Assembly (NCBI GenBank): GCA_965661625.1
Contig: CBFIEM010000001.1
Coordinates: forward strand, 124,001-188,000
Direction of reading: 5' to 3'
DNA length: 64,000 bases
DNA from: GCA-2705995 sp965661625
GTDB lineage: Bacteria > Bacteroidota > Bacteroidia > Flavobacteriales_G > Salibacteraceae
Position 1 is the first letter of the stretch. Each line of letters starts with the position of its first letter. The position numbers were made by a program, and so were the translations under genes. A model generated the notes under the pieces. It was given only the letters and a program-made list of their open reading frames with translations. It did not search any database and had not been told where the DNA came from. Positions 43,076 through 51,394 of the stretch are shown piece after piece.

Positions 43076-44521
43076 ATGACAAAAAGAACAAAAATTGCAG
43101 TGCTCTTAGCTACCACAGAGGTAGACCGCCAAGTGAATGTTAAAGGTTGGGTGAGAACACGCCGTGGGAGTAAAAATGTTTCGTTCATTGCACTGAACGA
43201 CGGATCTACAATCAACAACTTACAGCTTGTAGCAGATCATAACAACTTTGACGATTCAGTACTCAAATTAATCAACACTGGCGCATGTTTAAGCGTAACT
43301 GGCCAACTCGTTGCTTCACAAGGAAAGGGGCAGGCTGTTGAGCTTGTAGCTGAAGAGTTAACCGTTTTAGGTGCCGCTCACCCCGATGAATACCCACTTC
43401 AACCCAAACGTCATTCCCTTGAGTACCTGCGTGAAATTGCTCATCTCAGAATGCGTACAAATACTTTTAGTGCTGTTTTTCGCGTTCGTCATGCGCTTTC
43501 TTTTGCGGTTCATAAATATTTCAATGATCGCGGATTTACACATTTACATACCCCCATTATCACGGGAAGTGATGCAGAGGGAGCCGGCGAGATGTTTCGG
43601 GTAACAACTTTAGACCCCGTTAACCCTCCTAAATTAGAAGACGGGAATGTAAACTACAAGGAAGACTTTTTTGGACATGAAACTAACCTTACCGTAAGTG
43701 GTCAGCTTGAAGCGGAGTTGGGGGCAATGGCGCTATCTGAGGTGTACACCTTTGGTCCAACATTTCGTGCGGAAAATTCGAACACTTCGCGCCATCTTGC
43801 TGAATTCTGGATGATTGAACCAGAAGTTGCCTTTGCTCAACTTGAAGATAACATCAACCTCGCTGAGGATTTTCTAAAGTATGTAATCCGATATGCGCTA
43901 GACAATTGCCAAGAAGACCTTGACTTTTTGAATAAACGCGCAGGAGATGAAGACAAACAAAAACCTCAACAAGAGCGCAGTGATCTGGGGTTGCTTGAAA
44001 AACTGGACTTTGTTGTCAAGAACAAGTTTATGCGCGTTAGCTATACTGAGGCTATTGATATCTTAAAAAACTCAAAACCAAACAAAAAGAAAAAGTTCAA
44101 CTACGTGATTGATGAATGGGGAGCTGATCTCCAATCGGAACACGAGCGCTTTTTGGTTGAAAAACACTTTAAATGCCCTGTTGTATTGTTTGACTACCCA
44201 GCTTCAATTAAGGCTTTCTACATGCGCTTAAATGAAGATCAAAAAACAGTTCGGGCCATGGATATTTTATTTCCGGGTATAGGGGAAATTGTTGGCGGGT
44301 CTCAACGTGAGGAACGTTACGATGTGCTCAAGCAAAAAATCAACGAGTTTGATATCCCTGAAGAAGAGCTTTGGTGGTACCTCGAAACGCGCAAGTTCGG
44401 TACCGCACCGCATTCAGGATTCGGTTTAGGGTTTGAAAGGTTGGTGCAGTTCGTAACAGGCATGGGAAATATCCGCGATGTAATCCCATTTCCTAGGACA
44501 CCTCAAAATGCCTCATTTTAA
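43076..44521 (+). CDS. asnS: Asparagine--tRNA ligase
   Basis: Class II aminoacyl-tRNA synthetase charging tRNA-Asn. The start at 43076 (MTKRTKIAVLL, 481 aa) matches the usual beginning; an upstream GTG would only add residues read through the promoter. The N-terminal OB fold (VNVKGWVRTRRGSKNVSFIA) binds the anticodon. Class II motif 2 is TFRAENSNTSRHLAEFWMIE and motif 3 GFGLGFERLVQFVTG. A direct enzyme of this type means Asn-tRNA need not be made by amidation of Asp-tRNA. Monocistronic, with rpoN starting 126 bases downstream. Confidence 0.97.
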   Translation: MTKRTKIAVLLATTEVDRQVNVKGWVRTRRGSKNVSFIALNDGSTINNLQLVADHNNFDDSVLKLINTGACLSVTGQLVASQGKGQAVELVAEELTVLGAAHPDEYPLQPKRHSLEYLREIAHLRMRTNTFSAVFRVRHALSFAVHKYFNDRGFTHLHTPIITGSDAEGAGEMFRVTTLDPVNPPKLEDGNVNYKEDFFGHETNLTVSGQLEAELGAMALSEVYTFGPTFRAENSNTSRHLAEFWMIEPEVAFAQLEDNINLAEDFLKYVIRYALDNCQEDLDFLNKRAGDEDKQKPQQERSDLGLLEKLDFVVKNKFMRVSYTEAIDILKNSKPNKKKKFNYVIDEWGADLQSEHERFLVEKHFKCPVVLFDYPASIKAFYMRLNEDQKTVRAMDILFPGIGEIVGGSQREERYDVLKQKINEFDIPEEELWWYLETRKFGTAPHSGFGLGFERLVQFVTGMGNIRDVIPFPRTPQNASF

Positions 44522-44601
44522 GTGTTGTAGATCATTCTTTTGGCATATAGTGCTTCTTTATTGAACGTTGCAGTTGCTGTTTTTTTCACCGGTAGTAGAC
44601 T

Positions 44602-44617
44602 TTGGCACGAGTTTTTC
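44602..44617 (+). promoter_or_regulatory. Sigma-54-like promoter element before rpoN
   Basis: TTGGCACG-AGTT-TTTC: the -24 half is a perfect TTGGCACG and the -12 half differs from TTGC by G to T, with the correct spacing. The rpoN ATG is 31 bases downstream. A TACCTTCG that could be a -7 box overlaps the end, so use by the primary sigma factor is possible too. Confidence 0.35.
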
Positions 44618-44647
44618 TACCTTCGTTAAAACGCAACCTAAACCCAA

Positions 44648-46102
44648 ATGCTCAAGCAACAGCTTTCCCAAAAACTGTTACAAAAATTAAGTCCGCAGCA
44701 AATTCAATTGATGAAATTGTTGCAGGTTCCTACAGTGGCCATTGAGCAGCGCATTAAGGAAGAGATGGAGAGCAATCCCGCCCTAGAAGAAGACTTTCCA
44801 GAGGTTGAGCTTGAGGATGAAGATGAATACAGCGATGCATATGATGAGGTTTCAGAGGCTGAACAAGAGTTTGACTTTTCAGACTATGTAAGCGACGATG
44901 ATGAACCCTCGTATAAGTACAAGGCAAATAATCACAGCCCAGACGATGACGAATATGCTATCCCAATTACTGGTGGAATTAGTTTTCATGATAAACTCGA
45001 GCAACAGCTCGGGATGCGTTCCCTTTCCGAAAAACAATACAGCATCGGCCTTCACCTTATTGGAAATATTGACGATTCTGGCTACCTCCGACGAGAAATA
45101 GATGCAATGGTAGATGACCTTGCCTTTACACAAAATATCAACTGTGAGGCAGACGAGATTGAGCAGGTGTTGAAGACCATACAAGATTTTGACCCAGCAG
45201 GGGTTGGGGCTAGGGACTTACAAGAGTGTTTATTGATCCAGCTAGAGAAAAAAGGACATTTTGATGAAGCCATTCTCAATGCAAAAGAAATCATTCGCGA
45301 TAATTTTAATGCCTTCACCAAAAAACACTATGAGAAAATAATCAAGCGCATGGACATCTCTGAAGATGATTTCAAAGATGCCATAGAAGAGGTATTAAAA
45401 CTAAACCCCAAGCCTGGGAACTCTTCGGGTTCAGGATCTGGTATATTGGAGCATGTTGTTCCCGATTTTATTATTACGAGCGATGATGATGAACTTAGTT
45501 TATCATTAAATGCTCGAAATGCTCCCGAACTGCGCGTATCGCCTCAGTATTCCGAGATGATTAAGGAGTACAATAAAAATAAAAAGGCAGCTACAAAAGA
45601 GCGAAAAGATGCTCTTCAATTTGTAAAGCAAAAGTTAGATAGTGCCAAGTGGTTTATCGACGCAATTAAGCAGCGACAACAGACCTTAATGGTAACCATG
45701 GATGCAATCATGAATTATCAAAAAGCGTACTTCATTTCAGGCGATGAAACAACCCTTCGCCCTATGATTTTAAAAGATATTGCAGAAATTGTTGGGCTCG
45801 ATATCTCCACCATTTCACGCGTGGCCAACAGCAAGTATGTTCAAACACCTTTTGGCACCTTTTTACTCAAAAGTTTTTTCTCAGAATCCCTCAGTACCTC
45901 AAGTGGGGAAGAGGTTTCGACACGAGAAGTGAAGAGCATTTTAGATGAAGTAATCGGGAAGGAAGATAAACGCAAACCACTAACAGATGAAAAGTTAGCT
46001 ACTATTCTAAAAGAAAGAGGCTATAACATTGCGCGACGAACGGTAGCGAAATACCGCGAACAGCTCAATATTCCTGTTGCACGATTGAGAAAAGAGCTGT
46101 AA
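44648..46102 (+). CDS. rpoN: RNA polymerase sigma-54 factor
   Basis: Alternative sigma factor needing ATP-driven activators to open promoters. 484 aa. Region I is the Gln/Leu-rich N terminus (MLKQQLSQKLLQKLSPQQIQ). Region II is a long acidic stretch (about residues 45-90). The core-binding domain follows with QDFDPAGVGARDLQECL. The helix-turn-helix region has DIAEIVGLDISTISRVANSK, and the RpoN box is NIARRTVAKYREQLNIP at the end. The stop overlaps the next gene start by 1 base. Its regulon in Flavobacteriales is poorly known; no enhancer-binding activator is in the window. Confidence 0.97.
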   Translation: MLKQQLSQKLLQKLSPQQIQLMKLLQVPTVAIEQRIKEEMESNPALEEDFPEVELEDEDEYSDAYDEVSEAEQEFDFSDYVSDDDEPSYKYKANNHSPDDDEYAIPITGGISFHDKLEQQLGMRSLSEKQYSIGLHLIGNIDDSGYLRREIDAMVDDLAFTQNINCEADEIEQVLKTIQDFDPAGVGARDLQECLLIQLEKKGHFDEAILNAKEIIRDNFNAFTKKHYEKIIKRMDISEDDFKDAIEEVLKLNPKPGNSSGSGSGILEHVVPDFIITSDDDELSLSLNARNAPELRVSPQYSEMIKEYNKNKKAATKERKDALQFVKQKLDSAKWFIDAIKQRQQTLMVTMDAIMNYQKAYFISGDETTLRPMILKDIAEIVGLDISTISRVANSKYVQTPFGTFLLKSFFSESLSTSSGEEVSTREVKSILDEVIGKEDKRKPLTDEKLATILKERGYNIARRTVAKYREQLNIPVARLRKEL

Positions 46103-46722
46103 TGGGAAACGCTATTGCCAGAGGTCTATCATACCTTTTTCATCCCTTGTTAATTCCTACTTGGGGGTTGTTTTTTGTTTTTCAGTTAAACAGTTACTTG
46201 ACTTATCAACTGAGTGAGCAAGGACAATGGTTCTTGTATCTACTCACGTTTACCTTCACGTTTATTGCTCCTGCCTTTTCTTCATTCTATTTGTATAAAA
46301 TAGGAATGCTCTCTAGTCTGCACATAGAAAAACGAGAAGAGCGTTGGCTGCCATTTTTAGTGACTGCTCTATTTTATGGGTTTACCTATTACCTCCTTAA
46401 TCGAATAAACCTTCCTAGCGCTTTTCATGCAATGATCCTTGCAGCGAGCATTTCTGTTGGAATGGCCTTGATCATAACACTTTGGTGGAAAATTAGCATT
46501 CATATGGTAGGTATTGGCGGCTTGCTTGGCATCGTCTACCTCCTCGCCGTTGCAAACCACTTGCAAGCACAACTCCCTCTTATCCTTATACTTCTACTAA
46601 GTGGATGCTTGGGCTATGCACGCCTAAAATTGGAAGCACATAACCTCAAACAACTTGCTGGGGGATTCGTTATGGGGTTTGCAGCAACAAGCTTAACCCT
46701 TTACCTTTTCTTGGTTGCTTAG
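46102..46722 (+). CDS. Small polytopic membrane protein, PAP2-like
   Basis: 206 aa, about six hydrophobic helices. A possible but degenerate PAP2 (phosphatidic-acid-phosphatase-like) pattern is seen near the C terminus: KISIHMVGIGG in place of the central His motif, and ARLKLEAHNLKQLAGGFVMG, which resembles the SRxxxxxHxxxDxxxG motif with Gln for Asp. Enzymatic activity is therefore doubtful. It overlaps rpoN by 1 base and may be translationally coupled. Its end overlaps the convergent barrel gene by 4 bases. Function unknown. Confidence 0.6.
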   Translation: MGNAIARGLSYLFHPLLIPTWGLFFVFQLNSYLTYQLSEQGQWFLYLLTFTFTFIAPAFSSFYLYKIGMLSSLHIEKREERWLPFLVTALFYGFTYYLLNRINLPSAFHAMILAASISVGMALIITLWWKISIHMVGIGGLLGIVYLLAVANHLQAQLPLILILLLSGCLGYARLKLEAHNLKQLAGGFVMGFAATSLTLYLFLVA

Positions 46723-47402
46723 AAAGGCATCAGCCCAATACCAATAGACAGCTGATTCATGGCTGGACCTTGTCCAGATTTGAAGAACTCGGTTACCGAA
46801 TAATACCCGAACAACACTACCTTGCCATAACCTACGCGTAAGGTTGGTCCCATTCTGTAGTCTAACACATCTGGGAAGACGTAGGTTTTAAACTTGTTTC
46901 GGTCATTATCAATAAGCTTGTCATGCACATCGATAAGCGTTCCGTATTTAAATCCAACAGCAATTCGCCATTGATATTTTCTTGCTAATGGGTTTGAGCG
47001 GTAACGAAGCTCAAATGGAACTTCCAAGTGATTTACACTCAGCTTATTTCTGCGGTAATCTTCTTCCCTTTTCTCCCAGTACGTATATCCCACGCCGTCC
47101 CTGCTTTCTCGCGCTAAATAGCTATCGCTGTAATAGTTTTGGGTGCTGAAACCCCCTCCAAATCCAATGCTGAATCTCCCTTCTACAACAGGAAAATCAT
47201 ACATGATCTGTACATTTAATCCGCGGTTGTACCATTTGAAATTCACATCATTTGGTGCTCCCAGTAAGGTCTCATGATTTAAGTCTAGAATTAATTGGTC
47301 TTTGTGCTTTTTTTGATCGTGATCCGTTGACACTTGTTGAGCATACCCCGTCAAAGTCCACCCTGTCAAGATTATCCAACTTATACTTACTAGTCTATTC
47401 AT
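46719..47402 (-). CDS. Hypothetical exported protein, outer-membrane beta-barrel-like
   Basis: 227 aa with the start at 47402 (MNRLVSISWIILTGWTLTGYAQQ) chosen because it gives a standard signal peptide; a longer frame from 47477 has no exported-looking start. The mature part is built of alternating aromatic/polar strands (FSIGFGGGFSTQNYYSD; LEVPFELRYRSNPLARKYQW; GPTLRVGYGKVVLFGYYSV) like the PorT-type small barrels common in Bacteroidota. It ends in Phe, the usual terminal aromatic of barrel proteins. No neighbour suggests a function. Confidence 0.65.
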   Translation of the reverse strand: MNRLVSISWIILTGWTLTGYAQQVSTDHDQKKHKDQLILDLNHETLLGAPNDVNFKWYNRGLNVQIMYDFPVVEGRFSIGFGGGFSTQNYYSDSYLARESRDGVGYTYWEKREEDYRRNKLSVNHLEVPFELRYRSNPLARKYQWRIAVGFKYGTLIDVHDKLIDNDRNKFKTYVFPDVLDYRMGPTLRVGYGKVVLFGYYSVTEFFKSGQGPAMNQLSIGIGLMPF

Positions 47403-47532
47403 AGCACCCAATTTGATGCAAAAATAGCCATTTACTTTAGTGCTCGTCCATGACGATGAGCCAACTTTTAAATACACTTACACGTTACTATTTGTAGAGT
47501 TCCCGTACTTTTAAAACTAGATTTGGTGTCCT

Positions 47533-49713
47533 ATGAAAAAACTATGCTTTTTTGCCTTGAGTGTCATGCTTTTATCAAGCACCATAAAAGCGCAGCTTTT
47601 TACCTCTTTTTCTACCATTGATTCGGTACAGGTTATTTCAAACGGTACCACACTTTCTTTGCCTTGGGCTGGAGGGTTAAACACCCCTCAGTTTTCAACC
47701 ATAGATTTGAATGGAGATGGTGTTGAAGACTTATATGTTTTTGATCGTCAAAGCAACAGTTCCCAAACCTTTTTAAACGGAGGAACTGAAAATCAATTTG
47801 ACTACTCATATGCATGGGAATATGAAAACGGCTTCCCTCGCGAACTTGCCAATTTCGTATTGTTAAGGGATTACAACTGCGATGGCCATGAGGATATATT
47901 TACCAGTACACCAGGTGGTTTTAGGGTATTTACAAATCGCGCATTGGACACGATTCAACTTTTTTCGCTTTACACCAATTACTTGAACTCCCAAATTTAT
48001 GGCGGACCAACAGGTGTATATGCCATAGGGGTAGACTATCCTGCTATTGCTGATATGGATGGTGATGGCGACTTGGATATTATCAATTTTGGAGTCTGGG
48101 GGACAATTATTGACTACCATGAAAATGTATCTACCAACTGCGATACCCTTAAATTCTTACAGTTAGAAGCTTGTTGGGGCAATTTCTTCGAAAATCAGCA
48201 GAACAACTCACTCGTTTTTAACGCAAATTGCAAAGGTGGCACAAGCAGTTCCAGTGCAAGCAGGCATGCTGGGTCTACTTTATTGACATTAGATTTTGAT
48301 GATGATGGCGTTCAAGATTTACTTATGGGTGATGTAGAATCAAAGCGCGTCTTTGGAGTATCTAATGGTGGGAGCAATGTTTCGGCCCACATGGTGTCAG
48401 TAGACACTACTTACCCAAGCAGTACAACTCCCATTGATATTACTGAATTTGTTGCAAACTTCTATTTTGATGCGAACAACGATGGCGCAAAGGATTTGGT
48501 AGCTGCTCCAAATGACCAATACATCCACGAAGATTTAAATAACACTTGGCTGTATGAGAACAACGGATCTACTAATGATCCTGATTTTAGCTTTTCACAG
48601 CCCGATTTTTTAGGTGAACACATGTTGGATTTTGGCACATCAGCATATCCTGTGCTTGTGGATGTGAACGGTGATAGCTTACTTGATTTAATCGTTGGTA
48701 ATTACGGGTATTTTGAAAGTGAAGGTGTTTACCGCTCGCAATTGGCTTATTTGGAAAATACTGGAACTGCGGAACTACCTGTATTTACGTTGGTCGACGA
48801 CAATTACTTGCAGCTGGATACTCTAGGGACCGATGGGCTCTACCCTACTTTTGGAGACCTGGATGATGATGGGGATCAGGATTTATTAATTGGAGATCAC
48901 TTGGGCCAATTTTATTACTTTCAAAATAGCGCTGGAGCTGGAAATCCAATGCAGCTAGGGATGAGTAATCCCAATTTAAATGACACCATTTTTTATGACC
49001 CAGTTTACCCCAGGCTAGCCGATATTGACGGAGATAGTTTACTGGATATCGTTGCTGGGAGGGGTAAAGGAGTCGTAAGTGCATGGATTAATCAAGGTTC
49101 ACCCATTTCGCCGAGCTACACCAAACTGCCAACTATTGATACCCTTGGTGGAATAGTTAGCATGAACCTCGGATTCTCCCTTCACCCTCAACCTTTGATT
49201 GCAGATATCGATAGCTCAGGGAGTAAACTGTTTGTTGGAGGTGACAATGGGATGATGTTCGTTTATGATTATGCTACGGATTATACAGCAACTTATCCCG
49301 TTTTAGATTCCTTTAGGTTTAATGCTGGAAGAATGGCTATGACAGTTGGCGACATTATTGGAAGCGACAGCTTGGAGCTTATTTTAGGTCAGCAAACTGG
49401 AGGAATTACCTTATTTGGATACAACAAGAAGCCTAAGCTTTTTAACAGTCGTAAGGAACGCGTTCAAGTTAAAGAAGAACAACAATTTCGCCTCTATCCA
49501 AATCCAGCAATAACAGGTCGATTTACAGTTTCAGCTAATCAACCTATAGCAGAAGGTCGCGTTCAAATTACCGTTTACACAATCAATGGACAGCTAGCTC
49601 TTGATAAAACGTATATTGGAAATCAGCATGTTATTCAACTTCCGAAGGGTTATTACTTCGTGAAAATCAGCAGTAGCACAAATCATGAAGTACATCCAAT
49701 TATAGTGTACTAA
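47533..49713 (+). CDS. T9SS type-A secreted protein with FG-GAP/VCBS-type repeats
   Basis: 726 aa secreted protein. Signal peptide MKKLCFFALSVMLLSSTIKAQ. The body is a series of beta-propeller-like repeats with Asp-rich calcium loops (DLNGDGVEDLYVFD, DMDGDGDLDIINFG, DFDDDGVQDLLMGD, DVNGDSLLDLIVGN, DLDDDGDQDLLIGD, DIDGDSLLDIVAGR), spaced about 60-120 residues, the FG-GAP/VCBS pattern. The C-terminal about 75 residues (FRLYPNPAITGRFTVSANQP to LPKGYYFVKISS) are a type-A T9SS sorting domain. Probably a cell-surface or released calcium-dependent adhesin or binding protein. Monocistronic. Confidence 0.9.
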   Translation: MKKLCFFALSVMLLSSTIKAQLFTSFSTIDSVQVISNGTTLSLPWAGGLNTPQFSTIDLNGDGVEDLYVFDRQSNSSQTFLNGGTENQFDYSYAWEYENGFPRELANFVLLRDYNCDGHEDIFTSTPGGFRVFTNRALDTIQLFSLYTNYLNSQIYGGPTGVYAIGVDYPAIADMDGDGDLDIINFGVWGTIIDYHENVSTNCDTLKFLQLEACWGNFFENQQNNSLVFNANCKGGTSSSSASRHAGSTLLTLDFDDDGVQDLLMGDVESKRVFGVSNGGSNVSAHMVSVDTTYPSSTTPIDITEFVANFYFDANNDGAKDLVAAPNDQYIHEDLNNTWLYENNGSTNDPDFSFSQPDFLGEHMLDFGTSAYPVLVDVNGDSLLDLIVGNYGYFESEGVYRSQLAYLENTGTAELPVFTLVDDNYLQLDTLGTDGLYPTFGDLDDDGDQDLLIGDHLGQFYYFQNSAGAGNPMQLGMSNPNLNDTIFYDPVYPRLADIDGDSLLDIVAGRGKGVVSAWINQGSPISPSYTKLPTIDTLGGIVSMNLGFSLHPQPLIADIDSSGSKLFVGGDNGMMFVYDYATDYTATYPVLDSFRFNAGRMAMTVGDIIGSDSLELILGQQTGGITLFGYNKKPKLFNSRKERVQVKEEQQFRLYPNPAITGRFTVSANQPIAEGRVQITVYTINGQLALDKTYIGNQHVIQLPKGYYFVKISSSTNHEVHPIIVY

Positions 49714-49743
49714 AATTGGGCTTTCATCTCAAAAATATTGTAT

Positions 49744-49751
49744 TACTTTTG
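49744..49751 (+). promoter_or_regulatory. -7 box of the tRNA gene
   Basis: TACTTTTG matches TAnnTTTG, 20 bases before the tRNA 5' end. A TTG at 49716 is the nearest upstream element but the 25-base spacer is long. Confidence 0.45.
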
Positions 49752-49771
49752 CCGTCCGCGTTTATTACGCA

Positions 49772-49845
49772 GGGCCCTTAGCTCAGTTGGTTAGAGCACC
49801 TGACTCATAATCAGGTGGTCGCTGGTTCGAGCCCAGCAGGGCCCA
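49772..49845 (+). tRNA. tRNA with CAU anticodon (elongator tRNA-Met or tRNA-Ile2)
   Basis: 74-base cloverleaf. Acceptor stem GGGCCCT / AGGGCCC, D-loop with AGCTCAGTTGGTTAGAGC, anticodon stem CCTGA / TCAGG around CTCATAA (anticodon CAT), T arm GCTGG-TTCGAGC-CCAGC, discriminator A, 3' CCA not encoded. CAU tRNAs are either elongator Met or the lysidine-modified Ile2 reading AUA. The GGTCGCTGGTTC segment and terminal CAGCAGGG resemble tRNA-Ile2 of E. coli as I recall it, so Ile2 is a real possibility. It is not initiator tRNA: the three G-C pairs at the base of the anticodon stem are absent. Confidence 0.9.
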
Positions 49846-49856
49846 CTTTACACAAC

Positions 49857-49893
49857 AAGGCTTCCGGAGGTATTTAACCTGGAAGCCTTTTTT
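49857..49893 (+). terminator. Rho-independent terminator after the tRNA
   Basis: AAGGCTTCC (49857-49865) / GGAAGCCTT (49881-49889), with an inner AGGT/ACCT pairing that lengthens the stem, followed by a T-run to 49893. It starts 12 bases after the tRNA end. Confidence 0.9.
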
Positions 49894-50019
49894 GTTTACA
49901 TGCTTTTTAAGCCCTTGGTCGTTGAAGAATTTTAAAGATTAAATAGGGTTAATACCCTTTCTTGCCCACACCTTGTGAACAAGCCAAAAACAATTAAATT
50001 CGTCTTCAAACTTGAATGT

Positions 50020-50730
50020 ATGCGATTTATCGTCTCTATTATTTTAGCCTGTGTTAGCCTCGGTGCTGTTGCACAAAACGAACTACTTGGGTTGTGGGAA
50101 GTATCCCGCGTAACAGTTGCTTCATCTGAGATGACTCCCGTAAATAAGTGGATGCGATTTAAAGAAGGTGGAGTTCAAGAATCGGGAAATGGGTGGCTTA
50201 TGAGTAGTCGAGGAACCTATGAATACGATGCTGAAGACAAAACCCTTTTAGCTTACGATCCGCAAGGAATTGATGATCCTTTTGGCGCTTTTGATGTAGC
50301 TGTTTCTGAAAATACCATGACCTGGAAACGCGTTGAAGAAGACGGTATGTTAGTAACTGTCTATCTGCAGCGTATTGATGAATTGCCCGCTGCTCCAGCA
50401 AATGAAATAGTAGGACTTTGGGATCTCACCGAAGCTAAATCGGGAGATGAAGACCTTATGCCAAAACTTGACTATCAAGGTGCTCAGTACTTATTCATAC
50501 GTTGGGATAGGGTCTTTGTAACCACCAATGCCGATGGAAGCAGGGCCAGTGGATTATGGCACATACACGGTCACAGATCTCAAGTTACCTTATTGCCCTA
50601 CGGAACCGAAGCTATTCAAGAGTCATGGATGGCAACTATTTCGAACGATATCCTAACCATGACAGGAATTTCTGAATCGAATGAGGGTTACGAACTCACT
50701 TATGAGCGGATACGAGCTTTTCCTGAATAA
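50020..50730 (+). CDS. Exported protein with two lipocalin-like repeats
   Basis: 236 aa; the start at 50020 (MRFIVSIILACVSLGAVAQ) is chosen for its signal peptide over a GTG 45 bases upstream. The mature protein is two similar beta-rich halves, each opening with a Leu-Gly-Leu-Trp element: NELLGLWEVSRVTVASSEM and NEIVGLWDLTEAKSGDEDLM. Each contains a Met-Pro turn and a Thr-Leu-Leu strand about 45 residues later. This looks like a tandem-duplicated lipocalin-like domain, which in Bacteroidota proteins may bind a lipid or small hydrophobic molecule. No known function. It lies 126 bases after the tRNA terminator and ends 17 bases before the convergent methyltransferase. Confidence 0.65.
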   Translation: MRFIVSIILACVSLGAVAQNELLGLWEVSRVTVASSEMTPVNKWMRFKEGGVQESGNGWLMSSRGTYEYDAEDKTLLAYDPQGIDDPFGAFDVAVSENTMTWKRVEEDGMLVTVYLQRIDELPAAPANEIVGLWDLTEAKSGDEDLMPKLDYQGAQYLFIRWDRVFVTTNADGSRASGLWHIHGHRSQVTLLPYGTEAIQESWMATISNDILTMTGISESNEGYELTYERIRAFPE

Positions 50731-50747
50731 TTTACACTGCTTAATGC

Positions 50748-51359
50748 TTAGCGCTTCTGAAAGATTCCAAATAGAAAGTGTTGGGTCGTATTAAATGGAG
50801 TAGTATGTAAATCTGTAAAAGACTTTAACTGCTCAAAAGAACCATTAAAAACGTGTTTGAGTGAGCTACCACTGTAGCGCTTTACAGGCAATCCACTACA
50901 TTTTTCAGGACCACTCATGCTAAATGTTCCCATGGTAATATACCCTTTCGGCAAAATAGCAGATTCTACCAACTTGTAATACGTTTCTACCTCTTCTGGA
51001 GAAGTCAGAAAATGAAACACTGCGCGATCATGCCACAGTCCAAATTTCTGTTGGGGTTTAAACTCAGTGATGTCTGTGCAAACCCACGTAATCTGATCAC
51101 CTTTGTCGCCCAAACGAGCTCTAGCTTTATCAAGAGCTGCCTGCGAAATATCAAGTACCGTTATGTCTGTATATCCACGTTCCAGCAAAGCATCTACAAG
51201 CCTGCTGTCTCCTCCACCAACATCAATAATTGGAGTGTCTTTTGGTACATTCACCGACTTGATCATACCTAATGATGTAAGCGGTGTTCGTTGCGTCCAA
51301 CTTACTTCAGTTGAAGATTTTGTTTTGTATACATTCTGCCAATGTGCCTGCTTGTCCAT
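50748..51359 (-). CDS. Class I SAM-dependent methyltransferase
   Basis: 203 aa. The AdoMet-binding motif I is TPIIDVGGGDSRLVDALLER, with the following acidic residue in ITVLDISQAALDKARARL. Motif post-I and motif IV include WVCTDITEF and GLWHDRAVFHFL. The protein resembles small thiopurine/tellurite-resistance-like methyltransferases in which the substrate is a small molecule. The acceptor is unknown. It lies 35 bases after the TPR protein gene on the same strand and may belong to the rnr-tadA transcript. Confidence 0.88.
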   Translation of the reverse strand: MDKQAHWQNVYKTKSSTEVSWTQRTPLTSLGMIKSVNVPKDTPIIDVGGGDSRLVDALLERGYTDITVLDISQAALDKARARLGDKGDQITWVCTDITEFKPQQKFGLWHDRAVFHFLTSPEEVETYYKLVESAILPKGYITMGTFSMSGPEKCSGLPVKRYSGSSLKHVFNGSFEQLKSFTDLHTTPFNTTQHFLFGIFQKR

Positions 51360-51394
51360 ATGTCAAAAATACTGAATACTGTGCAACGTCTTTG

